From Armatimonadota bacterium (GTDB lineage: Bacteria; Armatimonadota; Fimbriimonadia; Fimbriimonadales; Fimbriimonadaceae): a stretch of DNA of 17,178 bases. The translations under genes and the position numbers were made by a program. This document shows positions 5,529-13,045 of this stretch, one piece after another. The DNA is taken from the NCBI GenBank assembly GCA_023392285.1, contig JAEVZK010000002.1, forward strand, positions 1 to 17,178, written 5' to 3'. The notes beneath the pieces are model-generated. The model did no database searches and was not told the origin of the DNA. It saw only the letters and a program-made list of their open reading frames with translations. How positions within the stretch are numbered: position 1 is the stretch's first letter; the number at the start of each line of letters is the position of its first letter.

Positions 5529-8135
5529 ATGGCTCCCAAGCGGCTGGTCATCATTGATGGCTACTCACTACTTTATCGCGCGTTCTTTGCGACGCGCTAT
5601 TTGAGCACTAGCGATGGCCGGCCCACCAACGCCCTTCTTGGCTTCACGAACATGCTCTTCAACCTGCTGGAAAATATCCGGCCGGATGCGATCGTGGTGG
5701 CGCTTGATGCACCGGGTAAGACCTTTCGCCACGCCGAATACAGCGAGTACAAGGGGACGCGGCGGGAAATTCAACCGGAGCTAAAGGATCAACTGCCGGT
5801 TGCGAGAGAACTGATCTCCAAGTTGGGCATCCCCCAGGTAGAGGTCACCGGGTTCGAGGCCGATGACGTCGTAGGAACGATTTCAAAGCTTGCCGAAGAC
5901 AATGGCTATCACACCACCATCGTCACTGGCGATTTGGACTCACTCCAGCTCGTCGATCGTTGCGTGAGTGTTCTTACCATGAAGATGGGGGTGAGTGACA
6001 CCATCACCTACGATCCCGAAGGGGTGGTCGATCGATACGGGTTCGGCCCTGAGTTCATCCCGGACTATAAAGCGATCAAAGGAGATTCCAGCGATAACAT
6101 TCCAGGCGTCCCTGGCATTGGCGACAAGGGTGCGGCGGAGCTGATCACCGGATTCGGAACAATCGAACAGATGCTTGAGCGTTGGGACGAGCTGCCACCG
6201 AAATACCAGAAGAAGATGGAACCAGTGCGCGAGCAAATGCCTAAGAGCAAGTGGCTTGCCACCATCAAACGAGATGTGCCGCTCCAATACGACTTCAAAC
6301 CATTTGTGCTGAACAATGAACAAATGCAGGCGGCCTCGGAGATGTTCGAGTTGCTCGAGTTTCGTTCTCTCCTTCGGCGGGCTCCGAAAACCTTGGGCGC
6401 ATATTTGGAAGGCGCTCCGGCCGGTGCAACTCCCGTTAATTACGAAGTAGAAGCTGAGAAGCTCGAGGTGTCGCTGGAGCAGCTAAGCGATTTTGAGGCC
6501 TTGAACCGCTTCGTCCAAGAGCGGCGATATTCCATCTATTTTGCGGCTCCTGCCGCCACGGACCTCTTCGAGCAGGCAGAACGTCGCGCCTTTGTGGCAG
6601 TGGGTAGGGATGTTCGAGAAGTGCCAGAGCTCGATGCCTATCGCCTCATGGAACAACTGCCGGATCTGGCGGTGCTTCACGATTCTAAACCGGCATACAA
6701 GGAGATGCTCAAGCGCGGCCTTTCGGCATCTCAGCCGCCTCGATTTGATTCGCTGCTCGCGGGGTACGTGCTCCAATCAGGAAGGGCTAACTACGCTCTC
6801 AGGGATTTGATTCAAGGCTATACCGACCTGCAGCCTCCGACTGAAGCCCACGAGATGGCGGGAGCGATGCTCGTGTTAGAAGATGCGATGTGCGACCGTC
6901 TCGAAAAGGAAGATCAGATGCGGGTGCTTCGCGGGATGGAATTGCCACTCGTGCCCGTTCTTGCCGACATGGAGAACCTTGGCATCACCGTCAATCGGTC
7001 CAAGCTGAGCGAATTCTCCAAGGATCTGGAGGGGGCGATCAAAGAGACCGCTGGCAAGATTTATGAGCTTGCCGGCCAAGAATTCACCATCGGCTCTCCT
7101 AAGCAACTCGGCGAAATCTTGTTCGAAAAGCTAAAGCTGCCGGGCGCGCAGAAAACCAAAACCGGCTATGCCACGGGTGTCGAAGTCCTCTCGCTCATTC
7201 CTGTCGAATACGAGATCGCGCCCCTGGTTCTGAGTTGGAGAGAACTGACGAAGCTAAAGTCCACGTATGCCGACTCTCTTGGCTCATTGATCCGGGAAGA
7301 TGGGCGCATTCATACGACCTATAACATGACGGTCGCAGCCACCGGCCGGCTCTCAAGCAACGATCCGAACCTTCAGAACATTCCGATCCGCACCGAACTC
7401 GGGCGAGGCATCCGAGAAGCCTTTGGAGCGCCGCCCGGCCATAAGCTGGCCTCGTTCGACTATTCTCAGATCGAGCTGCGAGTCCTTGCTCATATGTGCG
7501 GTGAGCCTGCACTGATCGACGCCTTTCGAGAACATGTGGACGTTCACACCGTCACCGCTCAGGAAATGTTCGGCCTTGGTGATGAGCCGGCGAGCAAGGA
7601 GCAGCGCCGGTTGGCAAAGATGCTAAATTATGCGGTCCTGTACGGCGTCAGCGAATTTGGTCTTGCTCAGCAACTCGGAGGTGGATTCTCCATCGGAGAG
7701 GCGAAAGATCTTATCAACAAATATAACGAGCGCTTCCCAAGCGTGAAGGCGTTCACGAGCGGTGTGGTCGCGGAGGCGCGGTCAAAGGGATTCACCACCA
7801 CGATGCTAGGACGCCGCCGCTACTTCCCCGACATCCATGCTCCCAAGATCAACGAGCGGAAAGCTGCGGAGCGCCAAGCCATGAATGCTCCGATCCAGGG
7901 CACGGCCGCAGATATGTTAAAGGTGGCGATGATCAACATTCATAAAACGATCTCCGGCACCCCAGTTCGTATGCTGCTAACAGTTCATGACGAGCTCGTC
8001 TTCGAGATGCCAGATGAGGACAGTTCCATGTTAGAGCCGATTCGCCAAATGATGCAGGAAGCACTGCCTCTCTCGGTTCCGATCGAAGTCGACGCCAAGG
8101 TTGGTCAGAACTGGAACGAGATGAAAATCTTTTGA
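5529..8135 (+). CDS. polA: DNA polymerase I
   Basis: Family A DNA polymerase for Okazaki-fragment processing and repair, 868 residues. Residues 1 to about 285 are the 5' nuclease: IIDGYSLLYRAFF with D10, GFEADDVVGT, VTGDLDSLQL and the helix-hairpin-helix KGDSSDNIPGVPGIG. Residues about 300-480 are the 3'-5' exonuclease fold without its catalytic set: the first-motif DxE is replaced by YFAAPAATD and the third-motif Y/D is absent, as in Taq and Bst enzymes, so proofreading is probably lost. The polymerase domain has motif A DYSQIELRV (D644), motif B RRLAKMLNYAVLYG (K697, Y701, Y705) and motif C VHDELVFE (D821, E822). Residue 701 is tyrosine where E. coli and Taq have phenylalanine. It follows the DinB-like gene by 20 bases; the ribosome site is weak. 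Confidence 0.98.
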   Translation: MAPKRLVIIDGYSLLYRAFFATRYLSTSDGRPTNALLGFTNMLFNLLENIRPDAIVVALDAPGKTFRHAEYSEYKGTRREIQPELKDQLPVARELISKLGIPQVEVTGFEADDVVGTISKLAEDNGYHTTIVTGDLDSLQLVDRCVSVLTMKMGVSDTITYDPEGVVDRYGFGPEFIPDYKAIKGDSSDNIPGVPGIGDKGAAELITGFGTIEQMLERWDELPPKYQKKMEPVREQMPKSKWLATIKRDVPLQYDFKPFVLNNEQMQAASEMFELLEFRSLLRRAPKTLGAYLEGAPAGATPVNYEVEAEKLEVSLEQLSDFEALNRFVQERRYSIYFAAPAATDLFEQAERRAFVAVGRDVREVPELDAYRLMEQLPDLAVLHDSKPAYKEMLKRGLSASQPPRFDSLLAGYVLQSGRANYALRDLIQGYTDLQPPTEAHEMAGAMLVLEDAMCDRLEKEDQMRVLRGMELPLVPVLADMENLGITVNRSKLSEFSKDLEGAIKETAGKIYELAGQEFTIGSPKQLGEILFEKLKLPGAQKTKTGYATGVEVLSLIPVEYEIAPLVLSWRELTKLKSTYADSLGSLIREDGRIHTTYNMTVAATGRLSSNDPNLQNIPIRTELGRGIREAFGAPPGHKLASFDYSQIELRVLAHMCGEPALIDAFREHVDVHTVTAQEMFGLGDEPASKEQRRLAKMLNYAVLYGVSEFGLAQQLGGGFSIGEAKDLINKYNERFPSVKAFTSGVVAEARSKGFTTTMLGRRRYFPDIHAPKINERKAAERQAMNAPIQGTAADMLKVAMINIHKTISGTPVRMLLTVHDELVFEMPDEDSSMLEPIRQMMQEALPLSVPIEVDAKVGQNWNEMKIF

Positions 8136-8175
8136 AGACGCTGGAGCCGCGTGATTCGGCTAGAGCCATGCGTCT
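8136..8175 (+). terminator. Extended stem-loop directly after polA
   Basis: The structure starts on the base after the polA stop. AGACGC (8136-8141) pairs with GCGTCT (8170-8175), TGG (8142-8144) with CCA (8166-8168), and AGCCG (8145-8149) with CGGCT (8157-8161) around a 7-base loop, with two bulges on the 3' side. That is 14 pairs without a following U run. It may work as a 3'-end stabiliser or a weak terminator before rfbF. Confidence 0.45.
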
Positions 8176-8183
8176 AGAACAAC

Positions 8184-8189
8184 CATAAT
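8184..8189 (+). promoter_or_regulatory. Candidate -10 of rfbF, leaderless arrangement
   Basis: CATAAT matches TATAAT at 5 of 6 positions and is exactly six bases before the rfbF ATG at 8196. Transcription would then begin at or next to the start codon. The absence of any Shine-Dalgarno before 8196 fits this. No -35 box is evident. Confidence 0.4.
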
Positions 8190-8195
8190 TAGCTT

Positions 8196-8963
8196 ATGCA
8201 AACCGTAATCCTGGCAGGCGGCCTCGGAACTCGACTATCTGAAGAGACAGAGCTAAAGCCAAAGCCGCTCGTCGAGGTTGGAGAGCATCCCATTCTGTGG
8301 CACATCCTCAAGCACTTTTCGGCCTCTCACTTTAACGAATTTTTTATCTGCCTTGGCTACAAGGGAGAGGCGGTAAAGCGATTTTTCCTCGACCGTGCGA
8401 ACCTCGCGGGCAGCATGCGGATCGACCTCAGGACGGGCGCGGTCGATGGATTTGACAAGGTTCTGGAGGATTGGAAGCTGCATCTGATCGATACCGGGGT
8501 AACGACCAATACTGGCGGAAGAATCAAGAGGATGAAGCCGTACCTCAAGAGCCAGTTCTTCATGACCTACGGCGACGGCGTCAGCAATGTGGATCTGAAT
8601 GCTCTATTGGCGCATCACAAGCGATGCGGCAAGTTCGCGACTCTTACCGCAGTGCGTCCGCCTGCTCGCTTTGGCGGCATCGCGTTTGACGGCGACAACG
8701 TCGCGGAATTTTTGGAAAAGCCTCAGACGGGTGAAGGCTGGATCAACGGCGGGTTTATGGTTTTGGAGCCAGAGGTTTTTGATTACATCGACGGAGACGA
8801 AACAAGCTTTGAGTCCGAAACCTTACTAAAGCTGTGCCAAGATGGACAGCTCGCCGCTTATAAGCACCAAGGCTTCTGGCAGTGCATGGACACGTTGCGA
8901 GAAAAGCGACTGCTCACCGATCTGTGGGAAAGCGGCGAAGCCCCCTGGAAAACCTGGAGCTAA
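8196..8963 (+). CDS. rfbF: Glucose-1-phosphate cytidylyltransferase
   Basis: Nucleotidyltransferase making CDP-glucose from glucose-1-phosphate and CTP, the entry step to CDP-linked deoxy and branched sugars of surface polysaccharide. The 255-residue length fits RfbF/DdhA. The N-terminal signature LAGGLGTRLSEETELKPKPL (about 6-25) binds nucleotide and phosphate. PILWHILKHF follows, and YGDGVSNVD contains the probable metal-binding D127. WINGGFMVLEPEVFDYI is the conserved sugar-binding region. The gene is alone on its strand; the usual partner, CDP-glucose 4,6-dehydratase (RfbG), is not in the window. Its stop codon overlaps that of the convergent SDR gene (bases 8960-8963). It may be expressed from a leaderless message. 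Confidence 0.93.
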   Translation: MQTVILAGGLGTRLSEETELKPKPLVEVGEHPILWHILKHFSASHFNEFFICLGYKGEAVKRFFLDRANLAGSMRIDLRTGAVDGFDKVLEDWKLHLIDTGVTTNTGGRIKRMKPYLKSQFFMTYGDGVSNVDLNALLAHHKRCGKFATLTAVRPPARFGGIAFDGDNVAEFLEKPQTGEGWINGGFMVLEPEVFDYIDGDETSFESETLLKLCQDGQLAAYKHQGFWQCMDTLREKRLLTDLWESGEAPWKTWS

Positions 8964-9874
8964 ACGGACTTCGACTTCCACCATGCGATGGTGTCGTCGA
9001 GCCCCTTATCAAGATCGAATTTGGGCCTCCAGGCCGTTGACTCCTTCAGCAGCCGATTATTGGCGACAATAAACGGCGGGTCGGTTGGATTGTAAGGTCT
9101 CGCGCCGAACTTGGCGAGTTCAAGCCGGTTCAATTTGCGGCCGATCGTTTCAATAATCTCGCGGACGGTTACCGGAACGCCCGAGCCGATGTTCACCACT
9201 CCTTCTAGATCACTCGCGGCCGCTGTCGCGATCGCTCTCCCCACGTCATCGACGTGGAGAAAATCGCGAACCTGTTCACCCCAAGTGGTGGCGACCTCAT
9301 CGCCCGCAAGCATCGCGTGGATGACCGAAGCGACCAAACGTCTTCGATCCTCCTGCGGTCCATACTGGTAGAAGATTCGGAGCCAAGCGGCGGACATTTG
9401 CAGCTTTTCCGCCAGTTTCGGAAGGAGTGTGCTCATGCAGGCCTTGGAAGCCGCATATAGCGTCGCGGGCCTGATCGGTGAATCCTCTCTGAGCCATCCC
9501 CGGTCGAAGTCGTATTCAAAGCACGTCCCGATACCGATGAAACGAGAGCAGCCAGCTCTGGCGAGCACTTCGACTAGTGAGCTCGTCCCCCGAAGCGCAT
9601 CAAGATTTTCAACAGCATGCGGATATTTGCCAGGCTCCGCGTACCAAGCCAGATGAATACAGGACTCGGGCGCGACGTCCGCGATCGCGGGAGCCGCTTC
9701 TGCGATTGCGGCCAGGTCGCCTTGTATAAATTGAATGTCCTGTCTGACTTCATCAAGCCGATCAAGGCAACTTGACGCTCGCACCATCCCAATCACCTGG
9801 TGCCCCGACGCCAGGAGCGCACGCGCAGTGGCGGCTCCGATGAAGCCATTGATGCCAGTGACTAGAACTTTCAT
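8960..9874 (-). CDS. NAD-dependent epimerase/dehydratase (extended SDR), nucleotide-sugar modifying
   Basis: Extended short-chain dehydrogenase of 304 residues. The Rossmann motif GINGFIG (7-13) binds NAD(P), and the catalytic set is T117 in GIGTCFEY with Y140-xxx-K144 in LYAASK. ATG 9874 is chosen because the product then starts directly on the first beta strand (MKVLVTG) and forms an ATGA overlap with the stop of the upstream epimerase gene; a longer open frame reaches 9934. The pair is therefore translationally coupled. The substrate is probably a CDP- or dTDP-4-keto-6-deoxyhexose produced after RfbF, with this enzyme acting as the 4-ketoreductase or epimerase. That follows from its neighbours and is not proved by residues. 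Its TAG stop overlaps the rfbF TAA on the opposite strand. Confidence 0.85.
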   Translation of the reverse strand: MKVLVTGINGFIGAATARALLASGHQVIGMVRASSCLDRLDEVRQDIQFIQGDLAAIAEAAPAIADVAPESCIHLAWYAEPGKYPHAVENLDALRGTSSLVEVLARAGCSRFIGIGTCFEYDFDRGWLREDSPIRPATLYAASKACMSTLLPKLAEKLQMSAAWLRIFYQYGPQEDRRRLVASVIHAMLAGDEVATTWGEQVRDFLHVDDVGRAIATAAASDLEGVVNIGSGVPVTVREIIETIGRKLNRLELAKFGARPYNPTDPPFIVANNRLLKESTAWRPKFDLDKGLDDTIAWWKSKSV

Positions 9875-10401
9875 TGAGTGAAATCCGGAACAATCGCGTC
9901 CTTTTCCGAAAGGATGGGATCGGGCAAAGGCCATGCGATCGCGAAGGCCGGATCGTTCCAGCGTACGGCTCGCTCGGCAGAAGGCGTGTAGAACTCGCCG
10001 ACCATGTAAAAGGCTTCGGTTGAGTCCTCCAAAGTCTGATATCCATGCGCAAAGCCCACTGGGATGTAGAGCATCTTTCGGTTTGCCTGTGATAGCTCAA
10101 CCTTGATGTGCTGCTTGAAAGTGGGCGAATCGGGGCGGAGATCAATGATCACGTCGAGCAGTCTGCCCTTTGTGCAGCGAACCAGCTTCACCTCACCATG
10201 CGGCTCTGCCTGATAGTGCATGCCGCGCAGCGTGCCCTTCCTCTCGTTCCAGCTGGTATTCGCTTGAGGGAAGCGGGTGATGAGCCCATGCGCAGCGAAC
10301 TCATTCTCGTCGTAGGCCCGAGCAAAATAGCCCCGGTTGTCCATCCTCGGCTCGAGTTCGATGATAAAGGCTCCCTTTAGATCGGTTTCCGTGAACTTCA
10401 T
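9871..10401 (-). CDS. dTDP-4-dehydrorhamnose 3,5-epimerase-like protein
   Basis: Cupin-fold sugar epimerase of the RmlC family, 176 residues, close to the usual length. The catalytic base H62 is in LRGMHYQ, and Y138 in EFYTPSAE is the conserved catalytic tyrosine position. IPVGFAHGYQTLEDSTEAFY and VRWNDPAFAIAWP are family blocks. True RmlC acts on dTDP-4-keto-6-deoxyglucose, but relatives next to rfbF often serve CDP-sugar or branched-sugar routes. No rmlA, rmlB or rmlD is here, so the nucleotide carrier is uncertain and rfbC is not assigned. It leads a two-gene unit with the coupled SDR (ATGA overlap) and diverges from the UXS-like gene across a palindrome. The ribosome site is poor: AAGG lies directly against the ATG. 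Confidence 0.88.
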   Translation of the reverse strand: MKFTETDLKGAFIIELEPRMDNRGYFARAYDENEFAAHGLITRFPQANTSWNERKGTLRGMHYQAEPHGEVKLVRCTKGRLLDVIIDLRPDSPTFKQHIKVELSQANRKMLYIPVGFAHGYQTLEDSTEAFYMVGEFYTPSAERAVRWNDPAFAIAWPLPDPILSEKDAIVPDFTQ

Positions 10402-10410
10402 CCTTAGCCA

Positions 10411-10431
10411 GATAATGGCACGATACGTGCC
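10411..10431. promoter_or_regulatory. Divergent promoter region with a perfect palindrome (candidate operator)
   Basis: The 45-base gap between the two divergent sugar genes carries GATAAT (10411-10416), a 5/6 match to a plus-strand -10. It is followed at once by the perfect inverted repeat GGCACG-ATA-CGTGCC (10417-10431), placed over the expected start of transcription. The complement of 10412-10417 reads CATTAT, a weaker minus-strand -10. A smaller inverted repeat GCCA-GATAA-TGGC (10407-10419) overlaps it. The layout fits a repressor controlling both directions; the regulator is unknown. Confidence 0.5.
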
Positions 10432-10446
10432 GAAGCCAGAAGGCGT

Positions 10447-11616
10447 ATGTCTCCCGATCTGGCAAAAGACGTGATATCAAGCGAGACTGACAGGCAGCAG
10501 AAAACAGTCGCTCGGGTACCTTTTGAGTTAGGCCGATCTGGCCATTTTTCCATGAACAAGCATTTGAAAAGGGACGCTCAAGATGTGGTTGACAATTTGG
10601 GCGACGCAAATCAGCGTTTCTCCGGAAAAACCGTGCTCATCACCGGTGCGGGTGGTTTTCTTGGGTGCCATTTTGTCCACTATCTCGCCTTGCTAAATGA
10701 GTCGGGTGTCTTTGATGAACCGGTTAAGATAGTGGCCTCCGACAACTTCATTCGCGGTGTGCCGGAATGGATGAGCAGCATCGAAGGGAATGTCGAGATT
10801 CAGAAGCGAGACATTATCCAGCAGAAGGAATTTGGCGCGGCCGATTTCGTGATCCATGCTGCCTCGATCGCTTCCCCCATGTACTACCGGCTGCACCCTT
10901 TGGAGACGATGGACGCCAACATCCAGGGATTGCGCAACCTTCTCGATTACAGCATCGCTCATCAGTTCGAGAGCATGCTCTTCTTCTCGAGCAGCGAAAT
11001 CTATGGAGATCCCGATCCCGCCCATATTCCCACAAAGGAAACTTATCGCGGATATGTCAGCTGCACTGGCCCCCGAGCCTGCTACGACGAATCCAAACGA
11101 TTCGGCGAGACCCTATGTGTCACCTTTCAACAGGTGCACGGCACCAGAATCAAGACCGCCCGGCCATTTAACAACTACGGCCCCGGCCTGAAAATAACGG
11201 ATCGCCGGGTTATTCCAGATTTTGCGCGGGACATCCTTGAGGGTCGCGATATTGTGATGCTCTCAGACGGCACCGCAACCCGAACATTCTGTTACATCAG
11301 CGATGCGATTACCGGCTATCTGCTCGCCCTGCTCTCCGATCAGGATGGTGAGGCTTTCAACATTGGAGCGGACGGACCTGAGATCAGCATGCGTGATCTT
11401 GCCTCGATGCTTCTGAAGATTTCCGGCTCGGATCGCAAAGTTGTGTTCCAGAACTCTGAGGACGCGCATTACCTCACCGATAATCCTGTGCGGCGGTGCC
11501 CTGATTTAACAAAGGCCAGAACAATTCTTGGCTACTCGCCGCGTATCGGGTTGGAAGAGGGCCTGAGCCGGACCATGGATTACTACCGCGACTTTCCGAC
11601 CGCGGCGGAAGCTTAA
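10447..11616 (+). CDS. UDP-glucuronate decarboxylase-like NAD-dependent epimerase/dehydratase
   Basis: Extended SDR of 389 residues. NAD-binding GAGGFLG is at 67-73. The catalytic serine region is SSSEIYGDP (181-189), and Y213-xxx-K217 lies in GPRACYDESKR, a form typical of UDP-xylose synthase (UXS) rather than RmlB. RPFNNYGPG is the substrate-loop block. The likely reaction is decarboxylation of UDP-glucuronate to UDP-xylose, supported by the UDP-glucose dehydrogenase gene abutting it with no spacer. ATG 10447 is preceded by AGAAGG; an internal ATG at 10552 would remove 35 N-terminal residues that look unconserved. About 55-65 residues before the Rossmann motif is longer than in typical UXS. 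Activity as a 4,6-dehydratase or 4-epimerase on another sugar remains possible. Confidence 0.82.
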   Translation: MSPDLAKDVISSETDRQQKTVARVPFELGRSGHFSMNKHLKRDAQDVVDNLGDANQRFSGKTVLITGAGGFLGCHFVHYLALLNESGVFDEPVKIVASDNFIRGVPEWMSSIEGNVEIQKRDIIQQKEFGAADFVIHAASIASPMYYRLHPLETMDANIQGLRNLLDYSIAHQFESMLFFSSSEIYGDPDPAHIPTKETYRGYVSCTGPRACYDESKRFGETLCVTFQQVHGTRIKTARPFNNYGPGLKITDRRVIPDFARDILEGRDIVMLSDGTATRTFCYISDAITGYLLALLSDQDGEAFNIGADGPEISMRDLASMLLKISGSDRKVVFQNSEDAHYLTDNPVRRCPDLTKARTILGYSPRIGLEEGLSRTMDYYRDFPTAAEA

Positions 11617-12960
11617 ATGATGAACATTGCAGTAGTTGGGACCGGCTATGTCGGCACTGTTAGCGCGGTTGGGCTCGCTTCCGTTGGCCATAACGTCGTG
11701 ACCGTTGACCTCCGCAAGGAGGTTGTGGACCTGATCAACCAAGGTGATCCGCATATCTATGAGCCGGGTCTGCCAGAGCTGTTGGCAAAAGCCATGGCAA
11801 CCGGAAATTTCCGAGCTACAACCGATCTGGCCGATGCCCTCCAGGATGCCGACGTCGCCCTTATAGCGGTGGGCACGCCGAGTGAAGAGGGTGCGATCGA
11901 TTTGTCGCAAATTCGAGCGGTTTCCCGTCAGATCGGTGAGCTGCTGCGTCACCGTCGAGAGCACCTCTCGGTGGTCGTAAAAAGCACTGTCCTGCCGGGA
12001 ACGACCGATACCGTGGTCAAAAGCGAAATCGAATCAGCTTCTGGCAAGGGGGCGGAGTCGTTCGGCCTAGGCATGAATCCCGAGTTTCTACGCGAAGGCT
12101 GCGCGGTCTCCGATTTCATGAATCCCGATCGAATCGTGCTTGGTGCCGATGATGAGCAGACCCGAGAACGCCTGCGCGAAATGTATAAGCCGTGGAACGT
12201 CGACAAGTTGGAGATGAGCACTCGAACCGCTGAGATGGTCAAATATGCTAACAACTGCCTCTTGGCGACTCAGATTTCCGCGATCAACGAGCTTGCAACT
12301 GTAGCCCTGAGAGTCGGAGGAATCGATTTTCGCGATGTGGTAAAGGGAGTCACGTCCGACCAGCGGTGGAGTCCGATTCAGCCAGATGGTTCCCGAATCT
12401 CTCCGCAGATCTTGACTTACCTGGTTCCCGGCCCTGGATTTGGTGGCAGCTGCTTTCCAAAGGATGTTCAGGCAATGCGCAGCTTTGGTAAGGCGCAGGG
12501 GCTTCCAATGGGTCTACTCCAATCCGTACTCGACATCAATGCGTCCCAGCCCGGAGAGGCCGCGCATCTGATCGAGCAGTCTGGCAAACTCGGATCCGAC
12601 AGTCGAGTCCTGATCTTGGGAATGGCTTTCAAGCCGGATACCGATGACCTTCGGGAGTCAGTTTCCCTCAAGATCGCCAAGGCTTTCGTTGACGCCGGAG
12701 CGACCGTTCTGGTGCATGACCCGGTCGCGCTGGAAACTGCCGTCGCGGCCGTTCCAGGTACACGTGCCGCTGCGGATTGGCGCCAGGCTGTTGCCGACGT
12801 TGACGCAGTAGTGGTGGCGACTTCTTGGAAGGAGTATGGCGACCTGCCGCAGGTCCTAAGTGACTCTGGCAAGTCGCTGCGAATTCTCGATGCCCGAGGC
12901 ATGTTCCGAGCAGCTGATTTCCCTGGGTCGGATTACACCAGCTTCTTTGGCAAGGTGTGA
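11617..12960 (+). CDS. ugd: UDP-glucose 6-dehydrogenase
   Basis: Four-electron NAD-dependent dehydrogenase making UDP-glucuronate from UDP-glucose, a precursor of acidic polysaccharide and of UDP-xylose; 447 residues. The N-terminal Rossmann motif is GTGYVGTVSA, then NPEFLREGCAVSDFMNPDR, the central helix VKYANNCLLATQISAINELA, and catalytic C279 in GPGFGGSCFPKD. The C-terminal UDP-binding domain contains LGMAFKPDTDDLRES. EGCAVSDFMNPDR and GFGGSCFPKD favour UDP-glucose over GDP-mannose as substrate. The upstream TAA is followed directly by ATGATG, so start is 11617 or 11620; GGAAG at 11607-11611 can serve either. It is coupled to the UXS-like gene. Confidence 0.93.
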   Translation: MMNIAVVGTGYVGTVSAVGLASVGHNVVTVDLRKEVVDLINQGDPHIYEPGLPELLAKAMATGNFRATTDLADALQDADVALIAVGTPSEEGAIDLSQIRAVSRQIGELLRHRREHLSVVVKSTVLPGTTDTVVKSEIESASGKGAESFGLGMNPEFLREGCAVSDFMNPDRIVLGADDEQTRERLREMYKPWNVDKLEMSTRTAEMVKYANNCLLATQISAINELATVALRVGGIDFRDVVKGVTSDQRWSPIQPDGSRISPQILTYLVPGPGFGGSCFPKDVQAMRSFGKAQGLPMGLLQSVLDINASQPGEAAHLIEQSGKLGSDSRVLILGMAFKPDTDDLRESVSLKIAKAFVDAGATVLVHDPVALETAVAAVPGTRAAADWRQAVADVDAVVVATSWKEYGDLPQVLSDSGKSLRILDARGMFRAADFPGSDYTSFFGKV

Positions 12961-13011
12961 GCGTACTTTTTCATCTGTCGCCATTTCGCCTAGAAATGCT
13001 CGGACCGGAGA

Positions 13012-13045
13012 TAAAGGTTGGGGGAAAGGTCTTCCCCCAGCAACC
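13012..13045 (-). terminator. Terminator hairpin of the SRPBCC gene, possibly shared with ugd
   Basis: GGGGGAA (13020-13026), loop AGGTC, TTCCCCC (13032-13038), extended by GGTT (13016-13019) with AACC (13042-13045) across a three-base bulge. On the minus strand it starts at the stop codon of the SRPBCC gene and is followed by TTTAT, as expected for an intrinsic terminator. On the plus strand no T run follows, so its use by ugd is uncertain. The rest of the 84-base convergent gap shows nothing else. Confidence 0.65.

Noticed and set aside
8196..12960. dTDP-rhamnose (rmlABCD) operon
   Set aside because: Only an RmlC-like epimerase is present. The nucleotidyltransferase is of the RfbF type, and the plus-strand SDR has UXS-type CYDESKR rather than an RmlB active site.
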